This document shows, piece by piece, positions 30,047 to 38,441 of a stretch of DNA of 38,441 nucleotides; the stretch's first letter is position 1; each line of letters starts with the position of its first letter. The translations under genes were made by a program, and so were the position numbers. Source of the DNA: Peribacillus psychrosaccharolyticus ATCC 23296 (GTDB lineage Bacteria > Bacillota > Bacilli > Bacillales > DSM-1321); contig NZ_AJTN02000208.1 in the NCBI RefSeq assembly GCF_000305495.1, forward strand, positions 1-38,441. Direction: 5' to 3'. The notes under the pieces are model-generated. The model saw only the letters and a list, made by a program, of their open reading frames with translations, was not told where the DNA came from and made no database searches.

Positions 30047-32253
30047 GGAATGGCTCCTTTCCAAGCAGCATGTAATTCAGAAACGTCTACATCTATCAAA
30101 TTTATTCCCGCTTCATTCACCATTTTTAATGTTGCATCATGTGTGACTGTCCCAACCAGGGAGGCATCTTCCACAAGTGCTTCAAACCCTTCTTTATCTT
30201 CCGGTTTTATTGAAAGAATAAATCGTGATTGCGTTTCTGCGTATAGAGCTGATATCACATCACCTTTGATGACTATTTCAGCTCCAAGTCCATTTTGACC
30301 AAACAATGATTCTGCTGCCGCTACGGCAAATCCGCCTTCGGCAATGTCATGTGCGGATGCCACTAATCCCAGTTGAATCGCTTGAAGAATGTGCTGTTGG
30401 CGTTTTTGTTCCACGGCAAGGTCTATAACAGGTGCCGGTCCAGAAATTTTGCCATCAATCATTTTCTGCAGCTCACTTCCGCCAAACTCAGATTTTGCTT
30501 CGCCAATTACATAAATTAAATCCCCGGCTTGTTTGAATTCCTGTGTGGTTATATGAGCTAAATCACTGATCAATCCAACCATCCCAATTACAGGTGTTGG
30601 ATAGATGGCTACTCCATTTGTTTCGTTATAAAGAGAGACATTTCCGCCAATGACTGGTGTTTGCAGCGTACGACACGCTTCACTCATGCCATCAGTTGCT
30701 TTTTCAATTTGCCAGAAAATTTCTGGTTTCTCCGGGCTGCCAAAATTTAAACAGTCTGTAATAGCCAACGGCTCTGCACCAGAACAAATGATATTACGAG
30801 CTGCTTCAGCAACCGCAATCTTTCCACCCATTTCTGGATCAAGGTAGAGGTAGCGGGAATTGCAATCCGTTGTCATAGCTAAAGCCTTATTAGTATCACG
30901 GATCCGAACGACAGCAGCATCTGAACCTGGTGCTACAACTGTATTTGTTCGTACCATATAGTCATATTGGTCATAAACCCATTCTTTACTTGAGATGGTC
31001 GGCTGTGACAACAAATCTTTCAACGTAGTCTTGTAATCGGAAATTTGTGGTGCTGGAATAGTCATAGCTTGAAACTCTCGGAAATAGTCTGGTTCACTTG
31101 ATGGTTTATGATAAACAGGAGCTTCTTCAGCCAGCGCATCCACAGGAACATTGGCAATGATTGAGCCTTTATGCGTCAGTTTTAAATTCTTTTCCTTTGT
31201 TACCTGTCCAACTGCTACTGCCTCAAGATCATATTTAGAAAATATCTCTCTGATTTCTTGTTCGCGCCCTTTTTTCACAACAATAAGCATCCGTTCCTGA
31301 GATTCTGAAAGCATCATTTCGTAAGCGGTCATTCCTGTCTCACGCTGCGGGATAAGATCAAGGTTCATTTCAATTCCAGACCCTGCCTTACTGGCCATCT
31401 CTGCTGAAGAACTCGTTAATCCTGCAGCACCCATGTCTTGAATTCCAACAAGTGCATCCGATTTAATCAAATCAAGGCATGCTTCAAGAAGCAGCTTCTC
31501 CATGAAAGGATCACCCACCTGCACTGCAGGCCGTTTGGCTTCAGATGTTTCTGTCAATTCTTCTGAGGCAAAAGTTGCGCCATGTATCCCATCACGCCCG
31601 GTTTTAGCACCGACATACATAACGGTATTCCCAATACCGCGAGCCTGACCTTTTTGAATTTCATGATGATTAATTAATCCAACACACATAGCATTTACAA
31701 GGGGGTTTCCTTCATATGATGGATCAAATTGTATCTCCCCTCCAACAGTTGGTATGCCCATACAATTCCCATACCCAGCAATTCCAGCGACAACTTCTTT
31801 AAACAAGTATTTGGTCCTTGGGTTATCCAGCTCGCCAAAGCGTAAAGAGTTCAACATGGCAATTGGGCGGGATCCCATGGAAAAAACATCTCTAATGATC
31901 CCTCCGACACCCGTTGCTGCTCCTTGATAAGGTTCAATCGCAGAGGGATGGTTATGGCTCTCAATTTTAAATACTACGGCCTGGTTATCCCCAATATCAA
32001 CGATTCCAGCGCCTTCTCCTGGACCTTGAAGGACTTTTTTACCTGTGACTGGAAACTTGCTCAATACAGGCTTAGAGTTTTTATACGAACAATGCTCTGA
32101 CCACATAACCGAAAACAAACCTGTTTCTGTATAATTAGGCGTACGTCCAAGGATTTTTTCCACCATCGCAAATTCTTCATCCGTCAATCCCATTTCTGCA
32201 AATATCCGCTCTGACTTAATCATTTCTGGGCTTGGCTCAAGCATTAACGACAT
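30031..32253 (-). CDS. purL: phosphoribosylformylglycinamidine synthase subunit PurL
   Basis: The synthetase subunit of the three-part FGAM synthase (with PurQ and PurS), step 4. Its 740 residues match the small Bacillus-type PurL and are unlike the fused 1,300-residue enzyme. It has '[20 protein letters not shown]', '[17 protein letters not shown]', '[16 protein letters not shown]' and '[16 protein letters not shown]'. GGAGGG precedes the ATG. Overlaps purQ by 17 bases and purF by 16. Confidence 0.97.
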   Translation of the reverse strand: MSLMLEPSPEMIKSERIFAEMGLTDEEFAMVEKILGRTPNYTETGLFSVMWSEHCSYKNSKPVLSKFPVTGKKVLQGPGEGAGIVDIGDNQAVVFKIESHNHPSAIEPYQGAATGVGGIIRDVFSMGSRPIAMLNSLRFGELDNPRTKYLFKEVVAGIAGYGNCMGIPTVGGEIQFDPSYEGNPLVNAMCVGLINHHEIQKGQARGIGNTVMYVGAKTGRDGIHGATFASEELTETSEAKRPAVQVGDPFMEKLLLEACLDLIKSDALVGIQDMGAAGLTSSSAEMASKAGSGIEMNLDLIPQRETGMTAYEMMLSESQERMLIVVKKGREQEIREIFSKYDLEAVAVGQVTKEKNLKLTHKGSIIANVPVDALAEEAPVYHKPSSEPDYFREFQAMTIPAPQISDYKTTLKDLLSQPTISSKEWVYDQYDYMVRTNTVVAPGSDAAVVRIRDTNKALAMTTDCNSRYLYLDPEMGGKIAVAEAARNIICSGAEPLAITDCLNFGSPEKPEIFWQIEKATDGMSEACRTLQTPVIGGNVSLYNETNGVAIYPTPVIGMVGLISDLAHITTQEFKQAGDLIYVIGEAKSEFGGSELQKMIDGKISGPAPVIDLAVEQKRQQHILQAIQLGLVASAHDIAEGGFAVAAAESLFGQNGLGAEIVIKGDVISALYAETQSRFILSIKPEDKEGFEALVEDASLVGTVTHDATLKMVNEAGINLIDVDVSELHAAWKGAIPCLLN

Positions 32254-32923
32254 GTGATTCCCTCCAGTTCTTAACGATCGATTGAAACAGCATTAATCCG
32301 TCATTACTTCCAAGCAGCGAATCAACGGCACGCTCAGGGTGAGGCATCATCCCAAGAACATTTCCCTGCTGATTAATAATTCCGGCAATTTTCTCAAGAC
32401 TGCCATTTGGATTGTCACCCTTATAGGTAAATACAATTTGATTATTAGCTTTCAACGTTTCTAAAGTTACTTCATCACAATAATAATTTCCTTCTCCATG
32501 TGCTACGGGGATATTAATGACATCTCCTTGAGAATAGCTGTTTGTAAAAGCCGTTTCAGCATTTTCAACTTGCAGCTGAACCGGACGACAGATAAATTTC
32601 AAATCACGATTTCTACGCATCGCTCCAGGCAGAAGACCTGCTTCAAGAAGAATTTGAAATCCATTACATATTCCAAGTACAGGCTTACCTGCATTTGCCG
32701 CTTTAACCACCTCTGTCATCACTGTCGAAAACCGAGCAATAGCCCCTGAGCGTAGGTAATCACCATATGAAAAGCCGCCAGGCAAAAGAATTCCGTCAAA
32801 TTGATCTAAGTTATCCGCAGTATGCCAAACATATTCCGCTTCTTCTCCTAGTTCATCTTTAATTGCATGATACATATCAACATCACAATTGGAGCCGGGA
32901 AATACGATTACGGCAAATTTCAC
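32237..32923 (-). CDS. purQ: phosphoribosylformylglycinamidine synthase subunit PurQ
   Basis: Glutaminase subunit that feeds ammonia to PurL. A class I glutamine amidotransferase of 228 residues with nucleophile Cys86 in GICNGFQ and the His/Glu pair in '[10 protein letters not shown]'. GTG start, four-base overlap (GTGA) with the end of purS; GGAGG lies inside purS. Confidence 0.97.
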   Translation of the reverse strand: MKFAVIVFPGSNCDVDMYHAIKDELGEEAEYVWHTADNLDQFDGILLPGGFSYGDYLRSGAIARFSTVMTEVVKAANAGKPVLGICNGFQILLEAGLLPGAMRRNRDLKFICRPVQLQVENAETAFTNSYSQGDVINIPVAHGEGNYYCDEVTLETLKANNQIVFTYKGDNPNGSLEKIAGIINQQGNVLGMMPHPERAVDSLLGSNDGLMLFQSIVKNWRESHVVNA

Positions 32924-33174
32924 AGCGCGACAACCTCCTCAATATCATAGCGATAGTCCTCAATGACTGTATTAGCCAGCAGGCGTTCACACATTTCTTT
33001 AACTAACTGATCCACATCTGTTGTTGTATCTTCAATACTAAGTTCCATATATTTACCGATCCGAACATCCTGCACTTGATTGTAGGTCATACTGTGTAAC
33101 GATTGTTTAACTGCCGTTCCCTGTGGATCTAAAACACTTTCACGCAAGGTAATGTAAACTTTTACTTTATACAT
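32920..33174 (-). CDS. purS: phosphoribosylformylglycinamidine synthase subunit PurS
   Basis: Small bridging subunit (84 residues) that holds PurL and PurQ together and helps pass ammonia. Matches PurS in length and in the '[19 protein letters not shown]' start. AAAGGAG is inside the end of purC, with an eight-base overlap; it ends inside the purQ start. Confidence 0.96.
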   Translation of the reverse strand: MYKVKVYITLRESVLDPQGTAVKQSLHSMTYNQVQDVRIGKYMELSIEDTTTDVDQLVKEMCERLLANTVIEDYRYDIEEVVAL

Positions 33175-33886
33175 GTTGAGTCTCCTTTAGCTTTGCATAG
33201 ATTTTTTCGTAAGCCTCTACTAAACTCCCTAAATCGCGTCGGAATACATCTTTATCGAACTTTTCTTTCGTTTCACTGTCCCAGAGCCTGCATGTGTCGG
33301 GAGATATCTCGTCGGCCAGCAGGATATCACCATTGGCAAGTTTGCCAAATTCCAGTTTAAAATCGACCAGAAGGACGCCAATTTTTTGAAAAAAGCTTGA
33401 TAAAACGGTATTCACTTGAAGTGCCTTAGTCCTAAGAACTTTAACTTCCTCACTGCTTGCCACTGCTAGTTCATTGATATGTGCTTCTGTAAGTAACGGA
33501 TCGCCTAATGCATCATCTTTATAATAAAACTCGACAATCGGTTTTTTGAGAAGCTGACCTTCTGGGAATCCAAGACGCTTTGCCAAACTTCCGGCTGCGA
33601 TATTACGTACGACTACTTCAAGCGGAATAATGGAGACATTCTTGACCAGTTGTTCACGTTCGGAAATGGATTTTATAAAGTGAGAGGAAATACCCGATTG
33701 CTGCAGCTTTGAAAATAGTAAACTGGTAATCCCATTATTCAGAGCACCTTTACCTTCAATTTCCGCTTTTTTTTCGCCATTAAATGCCGTTGCTGAATCT
33801 TTATATTCTACCCACACAATTTCCTGGTCTTCTGTTGCATAAATTCGTTTCGCTTTTCCTTCATACAGTAGTTCTCGTTTTTCCAT
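33167..33886 (-). CDS. purC: phosphoribosylaminoimidazole-succinocarboxamide synthase
   Basis: Couples aspartate to CAIR (step 7). A 239-residue SAICAR synthase with LLYEGKAKRIY, 'DSATAFNGEKKAEI', 'VVVRNIAAGSLAKRLG' and 'LADEISPDTCRLWD'. The ATG at 33886 matches the family; the longer frame to 33970 has no ribosome site. The site here is only GGGGG at eight bases. Unlike most genes of the operon it does not touch its upstream neighbour: an 89-base gap with a hairpin separates purB and purC. Confidence 0.95.
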   Translation of the reverse strand: MEKRELLYEGKAKRIYATEDQEIVWVEYKDSATAFNGEKKAEIEGKGALNNGITSLLFSKLQQSGISSHFIKSISEREQLVKNVSIIPLEVVVRNIAAGSLAKRLGFPEGQLLKKPIVEFYYKDDALGDPLLTEAHINELAVASSEEVKVLRTKALQVNTVLSSFFQKIGVLLVDFKLEFGKLANGDILLADEISPDTCRLWDSETKEKFDKDVFRRDLGSLVEAYEKIYAKLKETQHV

Positions 33887-33944
33887 GATTAAGGCCCCCA
33901 TGTTAGCAATATTGGCAATTTTCACTCTAGTTTTTTTAAAGAAG

Positions 33945-33968
33945 GCTGCTGGATATCTTACCAGCAGC
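33945..33968 (-). other. hairpin between purB and purC
   Basis: On the minus strand GCTGCTGG (33968–33961) pairs with CCAGCAGC (33952–33945) around an eight-base loop, followed by CTTCTTT, seven bases after the purB stop. The T-run is poor, so partial attenuation, processing or mRNA protection is as likely as termination. Confidence 0.5.
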
Positions 33969-33975
33969 ACTATTT

Positions 33976-35268
33976 TTAGAGCCCTAAGCGATCAAAGATG
34001 TAATCAACCTGTTTTAAATGATGGTGGTAATCAAAACATTCATCCAACTCTTCTTTAGATAATAAACTAGTAATTTTATCATCGTTATCAAGAAGCGTAC
34101 GGAAAGGAACTTGTTTTTCCCACGATTCCATTGCTTTTGGCTGAACGGTGTCATAGGCTTCTTCCCTGGCTAGCCCTTTATCAATTAATGTAAGTAATAC
34201 ACGTTGTGAATAAATCAGGCCAAGCGTACGGTCCATATTACGTTTCATATTCTCCGGATAAACAGTCAAATTCTTCACGATGTTCCCGAAGCGATTAAGC
34301 ATATAATTCAAGGCTATCGTCGCATCCGGAAGAATAATACGTTCAGCAGATGAATGAGAAATATCACGTTCATGCCAAAGTGGTACATTATCGTAAGCAG
34401 TCTGCATATAGCCGCGGATAACACGGGCAAGACCGGTCATATTTTCTGAACCAATTGGATTTCGTTTATGAGGCATCGCAGATGAGCCCTTTTGACCCTT
34501 AGCAAACCTCTCTTCTACTTCACGTGTTTCACTTTTTTGCAGCCCGCGGATTTCGATAGCAAACTTTTCAATGGACGTAGCAATTAAAGCCAGTGTTGCC
34601 ATATAATCCGCATGACGGTCACGCTGTAAAGTTTGAGTTGAAATCGGTGCAGCTTCAAGACCAAGCTTTTCACAAACATAGCTTTCGATGAACGGATCGA
34701 TATTAGCAAATGTACCGACTGCACCAGACATTTTCCCAACTTCAATGCCCTTACAAACGGATTTAAAGCGTTCTAGATTACGTTTCATTTCTTCATGCCA
34801 AAGCGCAAGCTTCAACCCAAAGGTGGTTGGCTCTGCATGGACTCCATGTGTACGTCCCATCATGACTGTAAACTTATGTTCGATAGCTTTATTTTTTAAG
34901 ATTTCAATAAAACGTTCTAAATCAGCAAACAAAATTTCATTTGCTTGTTTCAAGATATAAGATAGTGCCGTATCCACAACATCTGTTGAGGTAAGACCAT
35001 AATGAACCCATTTCCGTTCTTCACCAAGGGATTCTGAAACTGCTCTTGTAAAAGCCACCACATCATGACGCGTTTCTTCTTCAATTTCCTTGATACGTTT
35101 TGTATCAAAAGAAGCATTTTCACGAAGTAACTTTACATCTTCTTTTGGGATAGCACCTAATTCCGACCATGCTTCACAAGCAAGAATTTCTACCTCCAGC
35201 CATGCTTTAAATCGATTGTCTTCTGTCCAAATCGCGCCCATTTCGGGACGAGTATACCGTTCTATCAT
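33976..35268 (-). CDS. purB: adenylosuccinate lyase
   Basis: Splits fumarate from SAICAR (step 8) and from adenylosuccinate on the AMP branch. The 430-residue aspartase/fumarase-family protein has the signature loop '[12 protein letters not shown]', '[16 protein letters not shown]' and '[13 protein letters not shown]'. GGAGG precedes the ATG, which overlaps the purK stop in ATGA. Confidence 0.97.
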   Translation of the reverse strand: MIERYTRPEMGAIWTEDNRFKAWLEVEILACEAWSELGAIPKEDVKLLRENASFDTKRIKEIEEETRHDVVAFTRAVSESLGEERKWVHYGLTSTDVVDTALSYILKQANEILFADLERFIEILKNKAIEHKFTVMMGRTHGVHAEPTTFGLKLALWHEEMKRNLERFKSVCKGIEVGKMSGAVGTFANIDPFIESYVCEKLGLEAAPISTQTLQRDRHADYMATLALIATSIEKFAIEIRGLQKSETREVEERFAKGQKGSSAMPHKRNPIGSENMTGLARVIRGYMQTAYDNVPLWHERDISHSSAERIILPDATIALNYMLNRFGNIVKNLTVYPENMKRNMDRTLGLIYSQRVLLTLIDKGLAREEAYDTVQPKAMESWEKQVPFRTLLDNDDKITSLLSKEELDECFDYHHHLKQVDYIFDRLGL

Positions 35269-36425
35269 TTTATTTCCTCCGTTTCAACCTGATGCTTCCA
35301 AATCCGACTAGCTTCTAATTCGGCTAATGCTTGTTTAATTGTGGGGCGCAATAAAGTGATATGGCCCATTTTCCTTTTTGGCTTAGCTTCTTCTTTTCCA
35401 TACAGATGGAATTTCCAATCCTTTTGTTCCGTAATAGCGGAGAGCGCGCCATCAAGATGTTCCCCAAGAAGATTAGCCATAACAACGGGTTTTAATAATG
35501 TCGTATTAGCTAACGGCCAATTACAGATAGCACGGACATGCTGCTCAAATTGAGAGGTTTCACAAGCCTCAATTGTAAAGTGTCCAGAATTATGCGGCCG
35601 TGGTGCCAGCTCGTTGACAATTAATTCACCGGTTTCTGTCAAAAACATTTCTACGGCAAGGGTTCCGACCAAATGAAGTTCTTCAGCAAGTTTTCTCGCA
35701 AGTTGTACTGCTTTTTGCTCGGCTTCCTGTGTAATTCGGGCTGGAACAATGGTTTGATGCAATATGTTATTTTGATGTATGTTTTCAGCGACAGGAAAAT
35801 GAGTCAGGTCACCATTTGCCTTACGAGTCATAATGACCGAGATTTCTTTAACAAAAGGTACCCATGCTTCGAGGACACAAGTGCCATTTTCTACTAGAAT
35901 ACTCGCTTTAGTTATATCAGACTCTTCTCGAATCACCAACTGCCCTTTTCCATCATAGCCTCCCCGAACTGTTTTTAACACACTCGGATAGCCTAATTTC
36001 TCAACAGAAACGTAAATTTCTTCGATTGAATGGATAGGGTAATATGGAGCAACAGGAACTCCAGCCGCCTTTATGGCTGTTTTTTCACGTAACCGATCCT
36101 GTGAAATCTTCAGTAGTTCCGTTCCTTGTGGCAAATTAGCATGTTCCTTCAACCATTCAAGGGCCTCAGCACTCACATTTTCAAATTCGTAAGTAATGAC
36201 ATCACTAATTGTAGAAAGTTTTCTTAGACTAGCCAAATCATCGTATGCACCAGTTATCTCATAGTCAGCTACTTGCCCGCACGGACAACCAAGCGTTGGA
36301 TCCAATACGGCAATCTTGAATCCTGATGCTTTAGCAGCCAGCGCCATCATTCTTCCCAGCTGACCACCTCCGATTATCCCGATTGTTTGATTAGGCCCTA
36401 TAACTTGCTTATTTAAGCTGCTCAC
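35265..36425 (-). CDS. purK: N5-carboxyaminoimidazole ribonucleotide synthase
   Basis: Carboxylates AIR with ATP and bicarbonate to N5-CAIR (step 6a). An ATP-grasp protein of about 386 residues with '[18 protein letters not shown]', '[11 protein letters not shown]' and '[15 protein letters not shown]'. The start is uncertain. GTG at 36425 gives a family-like N-terminus and a 17-base overlap with purE, but the ribosome site is imperfect. TTG at 36434 or ATG at 36455 are alternatives. Confidence 0.94.
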   Translation of the reverse strand: MSSLNKQVIGPNQTIGIIGGGQLGRMMALAAKASGFKIAVLDPTLGCPCGQVADYEITGAYDDLASLRKLSTISDVITYEFENVSAEALEWLKEHANLPQGTELLKISQDRLREKTAIKAAGVPVAPYYPIHSIEEIYVSVEKLGYPSVLKTVRGGYDGKGQLVIREESDITKASILVENGTCVLEAWVPFVKEISVIMTRKANGDLTHFPVAENIHQNNILHQTIVPARITQEAEQKAVQLARKLAEELHLVGTLAVEMFLTETGELIVNELAPRPHNSGHFTIEACETSQFEQHVRAICNWPLANTTLLKPVVMANLLGEHLDGALSAITEQKDWKFHLYGKEEAKPKRKMGHITLLRPTIKQALAELEASRIWKHQVETEEIK

Positions 36426-36897
36426 TGCTCTCAAATACCTTTTCCCTCGTTTCATGTCGTAAAGCTTCTAACCCCTCTACGATTGCCGGATTATTTATAG
36501 AAAGGATTTGTCCTGCAAGCAACCCTGCATTTGTCGCTCCAGCCTTTCCAATAGCCACAGTCGCAACTGGTACGCCGCCTGGCATTTGAACAATTGATAA
36601 TAATGAATCGATTCCATTAAGCGTCTTTGTTTGCACCGGTACGCCAATCACCGGAACTGTTGTTTTGGATGCAATCATCCCAGGCAAATGCGCTGCCCCT
36701 CCTGCACCAGCAATAATCACATTCAATCCTCTATCTCTGGCATTCTCAGCATACTCAAACATTAAATCAGGAGTCCGGTGTGCGGACACTACTCTCTTTT
36801 CAAATGGTATATGTAACTGTTCTAAGACTTCACAGGTATACTTCATTGTTTCCCAATCTGAAACGCTACCCATAATAACGCCAACTTGTGGTCTCAT
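36409..36897 (-). CDS. purE: N5-carboxyaminoimidazole ribonucleotide mutase
   Basis: Moves the carboxyl group to give CAIR (step 6b). Class I PurE of 162 residues with '[11 protein letters not shown]', SAHRTPD and '[12 protein letters not shown]'. GGAGG is seven bases before the ATG. First gene of the operon, behind the riboswitch leader. Confidence 0.97.
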   Translation of the reverse strand: MRPQVGVIMGSVSDWETMKYTCEVLEQLHIPFEKRVVSAHRTPDLMFEYAENARDRGLNVIIAGAGGAAHLPGMIASKTTVPVIGVPVQTKTLNGIDSLLSIVQMPGGVPVATVAIGKAGATNAGLLAGQILSINNPAIVEGLEALRHETREKVFESSEQLK

Positions 36898-36933
36898 TCC
36901 TTCGCCTCCAACAATGCTGGTAGTGGATTAAAT

Positions 36934-36982
36934 AAAAAAATCCGAGCAGAAACTCTCCAAAGAGAAAGTGTCTGCCCGGATT
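36934..36982 (-). terminator. riboswitch-controlled terminator of the pur leader
   Basis: On the minus strand ATCCGGGCAGA pairs with TCTGCTCGGAT, with further pairing in the loop region, followed by a run of seven T's. It lies between the aptamer and purE and is the expected OFF state. Confidence 0.9.
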
Positions 36983-37026
36983 ACCCTTAAATATAAAAAT
37001 AGAGTATGGTCCTAACGTTCATCTTT

Positions 37027-37096
37027 CTCTCATAGTCCGATAATTTACGGTTATCGGGTAGAAACTTTGGGCCATATCCCCTGGATTATATGAGAG
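37027..37096 (-). promoter_or_regulatory. guanine-type purine riboswitch aptamer
   Basis: The minus strand carries the conserved purine aptamer core: TATAATCC, GGATATGG, AGTTTCTACC, CCGTAAAT and GGACTATGA, closed by a P1 helix CTCTCA/TGAGAG. The specificity base before TATGA in ACTATG is C, which in known aptamers selects guanine or hypoxanthine; a U would select adenine. High guanine would favour the terminator at 36934–36982 and shut the operon off. Confidence 0.96.
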
Positions 37097-37116
37097 ACTT
37101 CTATATCATTAGTTAC

Positions 37117-37146
37117 ATTTTAACCATTACCCTAAATGCCTGTCAA
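37117..37146 (-). promoter_or_regulatory. sigma-A promoter of the pur operon
   Basis: On the minus strand consensus TTGACA (37141–37146), 18 bases, then TAAAAT (37117–37122). Transcription would start about 15 bases before the aptamer. Confidence 0.85.
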
Positions 37147-37194
37147 GAAAATATCGAATATTAATCAAAATTTTAAATTTAATGTTCGTGTTTT
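37147..37194 (-). promoter_or_regulatory. PurR operator (two inverted PurBoxes)
   Basis: On the minus strand AACACGAACATT (around 37181–37193) and ATATTCGATATTT (around 37147–37161) carry CGAA and TTCG cores in opposite orientation, 26 bases apart. They end just upstream of the −35, the same spacing and position I recall for the B. subtilis pur operator. PRPP would relieve PurR repression. Confidence 0.8.
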
Positions 37195-37393
37195 ACTGAA
37201 TAATTTTGGCTTCAAAAACTATTTTTCGATCTACAGGCTCGTATTGAGTAATTCCATCCGAAATTTGTTCAGCAAAAATTGGCTTTTCAATCCGCCGCAC
37301 TGGAGCATACCCTTCTGCCTTCATTCGTTCAAGACAAGAATCAATACTTTCCCCTTTTGCCACTTCAAACGTCTTCTTACTTTTCTGCGTCAC
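37193..37393 (-). CDS. yebG: NETI motif-containing protein (YebG-like)
   Basis: A 66-residue protein ending at the PurBox. Its core '[21 protein letters not shown]' region and '[12 protein letters not shown]' match B. subtilis YebG in length and position, but the name-giving NETI reads GESI here. The GTG at 37393 overlaps the end of yebE by 17 bases and is preferred to the frame's ATG at 37456, which lies far inside yebE. Function unknown. Confidence 0.85.
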   Translation of the reverse strand: MTQKSKKTFEVAKGESIDSCLERMKAEGYAPVRRIEKPIFAEQISDGITQYEPVDRKIVFEAKIIQ

Positions 37394-37934
37394 GAAATAA
37401 TCGTCCCTTCTTAACTGACTTAACCCAAAAACCACCATGAATTGTTTTCGGCTCATAAGCGATTATAAAAGCCTTCGGATCAAGCTGTTTAATCGTATCA
37501 TATAATTTCAACTCATATTTTCTCGGCGTCAAAATCTGCAGCGCCATTCGATCGCCCTCAAGCCCCTGAGCCATCCAATCTGTCACACCAAAACCTTTTT
37601 CCCTTATTCTTTTCGAAAGATTATTATTTTTATAATCAGCAGTAATCACATTAACCGTAATATATCCTATTGCCAACTTCTCTTCAATCTTCATTCCCAC
37701 TATAACACCAATACCATAACCCACTGCATAGGCAATTAAGTTTTGAATTTTATCCAAATTATCCAATACAAGCCCCAGCCCAACCACATAAATAACTATT
37801 TCTATCATGCTTATTGATGCAGCCAGATACCGATAACCTTTAAGAGTAAGAATCATTCGAATTGTAAAAAACGTTACATATACAATATTAATTATAAGAA
37901 TAATGAGTACCATAATAACACTGTTTTCTAGCAC
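37377..37934 (-). CDS. yebE: DUF2179 membrane protein YebE
   Basis: A 185-residue protein with three hydrophobic segments in the first 85 residues (about 6–28, 38–58, 65–83) and a soluble C-terminal DUF2179 domain. The same two-part layout occurs in the larger YitT family. GTG start after GGGGCGGG. Upstream of the yebG-like gene, as in B. subtilis. Function unknown. Confidence 0.92.
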   Translation of the reverse strand: MLENSVIMVLIILIINIVYVTFFTIRMILTLKGYRYLAASISMIEIVIYVVGLGLVLDNLDKIQNLIAYAVGYGIGVIVGMKIEEKLAIGYITVNVITADYKNNNLSKRIREKGFGVTDWMAQGLEGDRMALQILTPRKYELKLYDTIKQLDPKAFIIAYEPKTIHGGFWVKSVKKGRLFRDAEK

Positions 37935-38263
37935 TGTACCCGCCCCTATCTATTTTATTTTACCCTAATTTACACGTATCACACGTTCATCAGCCAAACA
38001 TTCCTGCCCAACATGTATGTAGTACTTATAGATAAGGATTTCATACCTACTAATGATACAGCTCTACTATGTATTTGCAAGATTAAAATACAGCATAATG
38101 GAAAATATTATTATATTAGACTACCTTTAGAAATAGTTACCAGTTGGTTATTTGGGGTTATCCTTTTAACTTACTTCTTTGGGAGATCTCTTTTTTAAGA
38201 AAGCATGCTGACTTTTAGATTTTCGTGGGGGAGATTTTTTCTATTTATCGGCTATTCCGGCTG

Positions 38264-38380
38264 TTAATCCCGTCTAGTGTGACCTTATTCCCGTCTGAGA
38301 GGGCCGTATTCCCGTCTGGGCACGATTTTAGCACTAAAATACCCCATAGGGCACCACGAACATGCGTCACTTTCTTCTGA
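38264..38380. repeat. 21-nt periodic repeat with conserved tail, copy B
   Basis: Three units at 38264–38275 (TTAATCCCGTCT), 38285–38296 (TTATTCCCGTCT) and 38306–38317 (GTATTCCCGTCT) have an exact 21-base period. They are followed by a tail (CGATTTTAGCACTAAAATACCCC..GCGTCACTTTC) similar to that after copy A at 20283–20345. The rest of the 37935–38263 gap is AT-rich with no supported gene. Confidence 0.7.
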
Positions 38381-38400
38381 CTATACGAAAAAAACACCAC

Positions 38401-38441
38401 AAAAAAAGACCAGCTATGCAGCTGATCTTTTCTTTCTTGTT
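38401..38441 (-). terminator. terminator of a gene beyond the right edge
   Basis: AAGACCAGCT pairs with AGCTGATCTT (one mismatch) around ATGC. On the minus strand it is followed by a run of seven T's, suggesting a minus-strand gene ends just outside the window. Confidence 0.75.

Noticed and set aside
38013-38198. 61-codon plus-strand frame with a hydrophobic end
   Set aside because: No ribosome site, no recognisable homology and odd composition; it lies in an AT-rich gap next to the repeat array.

Overview
The window looks like a chromosome segment of a low-GC Gram-positive rod of the family Bacillaceae. The evidence is strong AGGAGG-type ribosome binding sites, sigma-A promoters, the full purEKBCSQLFMNHD operon behind a guanine riboswitch, and a gene order that mirrors the Bacillus subtilis pur–yer–pcr–lig–gat region in reverse orientation. 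I cannot assign a genus or species.

Right to left (most genes are on the minus strand): yebE and a NETI-motif gene lie just upstream of the twelve-gene purine operon at 24.1–36.9 kb. That operon is controlled by an apparent PurR operator (two inverted PurBoxes), a sigma-A promoter and a guanine aptamer followed by a terminator. Next come a small divergent membrane protein gene, then yerA–yerB–yerC (adenine deaminase-like enzyme, DUF3048 lipoprotein, TrpR-like regulator). A 0.55-kb repeat-rich gap follows, then pcrB–pcrA–ligA–camS, a lipid-synthesis, helicase, DNA ligase and lipoprotein cluster.

At 8–13.5 kb an amino-sugar module interrupts the order known from B. subtilis. It has a nagE PTS transporter divergent from nagA–nagB–nagR plus a SIS-domain gene, with two NagR (dre) operator candidates in the shared promoter region. 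Left of it are an rlmN-type methyltransferase gene whose sequence resembles the Lactobacillales form, a proline/sodium symporter gene (positional counterpart of opuE), gatCAB, and a convergent PAS–GGDEF diguanylate cyclase gene.

I found no CRISPR array, prophage, transposase, defence system or clearly new multi-gene system. The less ordinary signals are: (1) matching single-base deletions in poly-A tracts that break nagB and the normally essential ligA; (2) a GC-rich intergenic element at 1.24–1.35 kb with two interleaved long stems (pseudoknot geometry) between two homologous inverted terminator hairpins; (3) 58-bp direct repeats at 20.0–20.2 kb that each form the 5' arm of a different long hairpin, with one compensatory change; and (4) a 21-nt periodic repeat family present at 20.25 kb and again at 38.26 kb with a shared downstream tail.
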